A stretch of DNA of 64,000 bases from Chroogloeocystis siderophila 5.2 s.c.1 (GTDB taxonomy: Bacteria > Cyanobacteriota > Cyanobacteriia > Cyanobacteriales > Chroococcidiopsidaceae), in assembly GCF_001904655.1 (NCBI RefSeq), contig NZ_MRCC01000006.1:219072-283071 (forward strand), read 5' to 3'. Below, one piece after another: positions 62,983-64,000 of the stretch. Each line of letters begins with the position of its first letter. Positions within the stretch are counted from its first letter, which is position 1. Under the pieces are notes generated by a model. It did no database searches, was not told the origin of the DNA, and was given only the letters and a program-made list of their open reading frames with translations. The position numbers and the translations under genes were made by a program.

Positions 62983-63807
62983 ATGGGTGACACTTCTGTG
63001 GACGCTTTAGCTGGTGAAAAAATTCATCTGCGTTGTGGAGTTGATTTGCAAGTTTGCTTTAATCGAGGAGCTAACCCAACTTTTGTTTTTCTCCATGGAG
63101 GGTTGGGAAATCGTTTTAACTGGCGATCGCAATACGAGTTTGCGCTTCGTCAAGGTTGGCAAGTTCTCGCGTATGATTTGGGTGGACACGGACAATCGAG
63201 TACGTATTCACGCTATTCTGTTGGACGTCATTGCCGCGATTTAAAGCGTTTATTACACCATTTTGATATCAATTCTCCGGTATTATGTTGCCATAGCTAT
63301 GGAGTTCCCATTGGTTTAGAATATGCACAGTACGAACCAGTCAGCGGTATGATTGCGATCGCGGGTGGTACGCATAACCTCGCTCCTTTGTGGGAAATTC
63401 TATTGATGAAATTTATGGCTTGGGGTGGTAGATATCTTTACCACTTTCATGGAGTACAAACACTAAGTAACTTTGTTTCTAGCTCATATCGCCATCGTGT
63501 CATTCAGCAGTTTTTTGCCGAAAACCCAGCACCAACTAACTTCGATTCATACACAGCGTTAGAAATCTTTTGGGATTATAACTTTTTTCACCGTCATCAA
63601 TTACCTCAATTGCACATTCCAGCATTAGTGATAACTGCGGGGAAAGACCCGATGTTTACTGCCAAAATGGGCGATGAATTAGCTGCGCATTTTAACAATG
63701 GGGCACACTTGCACTTTGCAGATGCAGGACATTTGGTGTTAGCAGAACTTCCACAGTTGGTAAATGCAGCGATCGCCGAGTGGTTAAATAATATCACATC
63801 TGGTTAA
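62983..63807 (+). CDS. Alpha/beta hydrolase
   Basis: 274 aa from the ATG at 62983; an upstream in-frame ATG at 62938 lacks support. FVFLHGGLGNRFNW (oxyanion), the nucleophile elbow CCHSYGVPIG, the acid in TAGKDPMF and the catalytic His in DAGHLVLAELPQ are visible. No signal peptide. Function and substrate unknown; it is not closely similar to the hydrolase at 41834. Confidence 0.82.
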   Translation: MGDTSVDALAGEKIHLRCGVDLQVCFNRGANPTFVFLHGGLGNRFNWRSQYEFALRQGWQVLAYDLGGHGQSSTYSRYSVGRHCRDLKRLLHHFDINSPVLCCHSYGVPIGLEYAQYEPVSGMIAIAGGTHNLAPLWEILLMKFMAWGGRYLYHFHGVQTLSNFVSSSYRHRVIQQFFAENPAPTNFDSYTALEIFWDYNFFHRHQLPQLHIPALVITAGKDPMFTAKMGDELAAHFNNGAHLHFADAGHLVLAELPQLVNAAIAEWLNNITSG

Positions 63808-64000
63808 AAACTTCTCATTAAGATAGCAAGGTGTTTGAGCTTTGTGCACAGATTCGGGAATTAGAACTAAACTGAGAATATAAGTAGGATCGGCATAATT
63901 AGATATCACACTTTTTACGCTCGGGTAATGGATAATAGATATTTTGGCGTTGCGGAAAGAGTAATGATTTAAGCGAAAAGTGGTACAGTTTCAAATCGTA
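63808..64000. other. Right-edge intergenic sequence
   Basis: 193 bases with no open frame of note. GATATCA and other short palindromes are at chance level. Any next gene lies outside the window. Confidence 0.4.

Noticed and set aside
1..64000. CRISPR array or cas genes, given a WYL regulator
   Set aside because: No regularly spaced direct repeats with unique spacers and no cas-like protein were found.

Overview
The window is chromosomal DNA of a cyanobacterium. Direct evidence is a set of photosystem II genes (psbB/CP47, psbT, psbY), the PSI assembly factor ycf37, a gamma-type carbonic anhydrase, LL-diaminopimelate aminotransferase, many small cyanobacteria-only protein families, and very frequent HIP1 octamers (GCGATCGC) inside genes on both strands. 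Intergenic heptad repeats and palindromic elements resemble those of filamentous and Chroococcidiopsis/Gloeocapsa-like cyanobacteria; that placement is inference. There is one tRNA (His), no rRNA, no CRISPR array and no prophage. The only mobile-type gene is a broken REP-associated (RAYT) transposase.

Region by region. 0.3-5.3 kb: a stress or redox-looking block on the minus strand. One unit is methyltransferase-cupin-truncated haemoglobin (glbN); the next is a conserved unknown gene, a frameshifted thioredoxin-reductase-like gene and a small unknown gene. Both units are preceded by the same palindrome TGAGCTAGCTCA at the same distance from a GATAGT element, and a WYL-type regulator gene lies just upstream. 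5.3-7.7 kb: a CrtISO/CrtI-like oxidoreductase and a broken MAPEG gene. 7.8-17.3 kb: housekeeping genes metK, HAD phosphatase, rpsA, nrdR, psbT, psbB, mnmG and a coiled-coil protein. 17.6-22.4 kb: tRNA-His, small cyanobacterial families, gamma-carbonic anhydrase, psbY, ycf37, a solute-binding protein, rplT and rpmI.

22.6-33.6 kb: a decayed SDR gene, an LEA-like protein, then the glutathione-dependent formaldehyde pathway (frmA, S-formylglutathione hydrolase) with a glutathionyl-hydroquinone reductase, interleaved with the cold-type pair rbp-rpsU; then an aminotransferase of photorespiratory type, a small membrane protein, the RAYT relic, dapL and a glycosyltransferase. 33.6-50.4 kb: an oxidoreductase, an ABC exporter, a CcmS-like protein, a large PAS hybrid histidine kinase, LEA-like and CsbD proteins, a MOSC protein, a CHASE4-PAS-GGDEF-EAL protein, mobA, an NmrA-like protein and xthA. 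50.6-55.6 kb: gamma-glutamyltransferase, then a ThDP enzyme next to succinate-semialdehyde dehydrogenase, the arrangement known for the cyanobacterial 2-oxoglutarate decarboxylase bypass that closes the TCA cycle. 56.2-58.3 kb: a convergent response regulator/DUF2294 pair present twice in tandem. 58.4-63.8 kb: an alcohol dehydrogenase-like protein, an orphan excisionase-type antitoxin, an FAD oxidoreductase, a flippase-like membrane protein and an alpha/beta hydrolase.

A recurring theme is small-lesion gene decay. The thioredoxin-reductase-like, MAPEG, SDR and RAYT genes carry frameshifts, and the DUF29 gene has a suspicious stop codon. These could be true pseudogenes or base-level errors in the source sequence. 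The most novel-looking items are the palindrome-defined two-unit regulon at 0.3-4.8 kb, the duplicated RR/DUF2294 module, and the REP-type hairpin lying inside its own transposase gene.
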